Source: Branchipolynoe longqiensis (taxonomy: Eukaryota > Annelida > Polychaeta > Phyllodocida > Polynoidae). Taken from it: 64,000 nucleotides of DNA. The notes under the pieces are model-generated. The model ran no database searches, was not told where the DNA came from, and worked only from the letters and a program-made list of their open reading frames with translations. Below are positions 63,228 through 64,000 of the stretch, in pieces. Numbering within the stretch: the stretch's first letter is position 1; each line of letters starts with the position of its first letter. The stretch covers positions 45,526,849 to 45,590,848 of the forward strand of contig CM059202.1 of assembly GCA_030323885.1 (NCBI GenBank), written 5' to 3'. The position numbers were made by a program, and so were the translations under genes.

Positions 63228-64000
63228 ACTCATGTTAGTGGCACAGTACTGTAGTAATAGCTAAGTGGAATATTAGTGACATAGTACTACAGTAATAGCT
63301 AAATAGAATAATAGTGACACAGTGCAGTGGTATAAACTAAGCAGAATATTAGTGACACAGCACTGTGGTAATATCTAAATGGAATATTGGTGACACAGTA
63401 ATACAGTAATACAGTAATAGATAAATGGAATATTAGTGACACAGTGCAGTGGTAATAGCTAAATGGAATATTAGTGACACAGTACTACAGTAATAGCTAA
63501 ATGGAATATTAGTGACACAGTACTGTTGTAATAGCTAAATGGAATATTAGTGACACAGTACTATAATAGTAGGTAAATAGAATATTAGTGACACAGTGCA
63601 GTGGTAATAATAGCTAAATGGAATATTGGTGACACAGTACAACAATAATAGCTAAATGGAATATTAGTGACACAGTGAAGAGGTAATATCTAAATGAAAT
63701 ATTAGTGACAAAGTACTGTGGTATTAGCTAAATGGAATAGTAGTGACACAGTACTACAGTAATAGCTAAATGGAATACTAGTAACACAGTGCTGTGGTAA
63801 TAACTACATGGAATAGTAGTGACACAGTACTACAATAATAGCTAAATGGAATATTAGTAAAACAGGGCAGTGGTAATAGCTAGATGGAATATTAGTGACA
63901 CAGTACTGTCGTAATAACTGCATGGAATATTAGTGACACAGTACTACAATAATAGCTAAATGGAATATTAGTGACACAGTGCAGTGGTAATAGCTAAATG
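63228..64000. repeat. 38-bp minisatellite, continues past the window
   Basis: The unit is TAATAGCTAAATGGAATATT plus AGTGACACAGTACTACAG, about 20 copies, with GTGCAGTGG and GTACTGTGG variants alternating at the unit end. Confidence 0.95.

Overview
The window is metazoan nuclear DNA. It has long GT-AG introns, tRNA-derived SINEs, many TIR/MITE elements, and very large intronic satellite and minisatellite arrays. I see no bacterial operons, no rRNA and no convincing functional tRNA gene. The SINE and MITE types (a Meta-domain-like SINE, TIRs such as CCCTGTCACACTAC, and tyrosine-recombinase retroelement remnants) suggest a marine invertebrate. A mollusc, a brachiopod and a lancelet are all possible, and I cannot decide between them from the sequence alone.

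The only gene I can support is one ionotropic glutamate receptor (iGluR) on the + strand, spread over 14 coding exons from 6099 to 49569. Every splice phase agrees. The joined reading frame is 1737 nt, giving 578 residues plus stop. Exon 1 encodes a start codon and signal peptide. It joins in phase directly to an exon that starts the ligand-binding domain, so the model has no amino-terminal (ATD/LIVBP) domain. The order is then S1, M1, pore loop, M3, S2, M4 and a short cytoplasmic tail. The glutamate-contacting residues Arg, Ser/Thr and Glu and the S2 disulfide cysteines are all present. Tryptophan sits at the Q/R/N pore site, and the M3 gating motif is strongly altered.

Region by region: 1-6098 is upstream DNA with MITEs and fold-back elements. 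Intron 1 (6211-10076) carries a decayed tyrosine-recombinase fragment and MITEs. Intron 3 holds about 4.4 kb of a 31-bp minisatellite. Intron 5 holds about 43 copies of a 111-bp satellite that looks derived from the exon 5/intron 5 junction, followed by older relatives and a 26-bp array. Introns 7-10 hold minisatellites, SINEs, MITEs and a decayed retroelement gag. Intron 11 holds MITEs interrupted by a LINE or a SINE. Past the gene (49570-64000) there are MITEs and 18-, 21-, 37- and 38-bp arrays, plus one promoter-like spot at about 60360-60454.

The most notable observations are these. (1) The iGluR appears to lack an ATD and has an unusual pore. (2) Repeats appear to have been amplified from splice junctions: the intron 5 satellite from the donor of exon 5, and the arrays on both sides of exon 10, whose last upstream unit is the acceptor itself. 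(3) Two independent SINE insertions have target-site duplications that span the 3' splice sites of exons 3 and 12, leaving the SINE tail as the polypyrimidine tract and a duplicated acceptor upstream.
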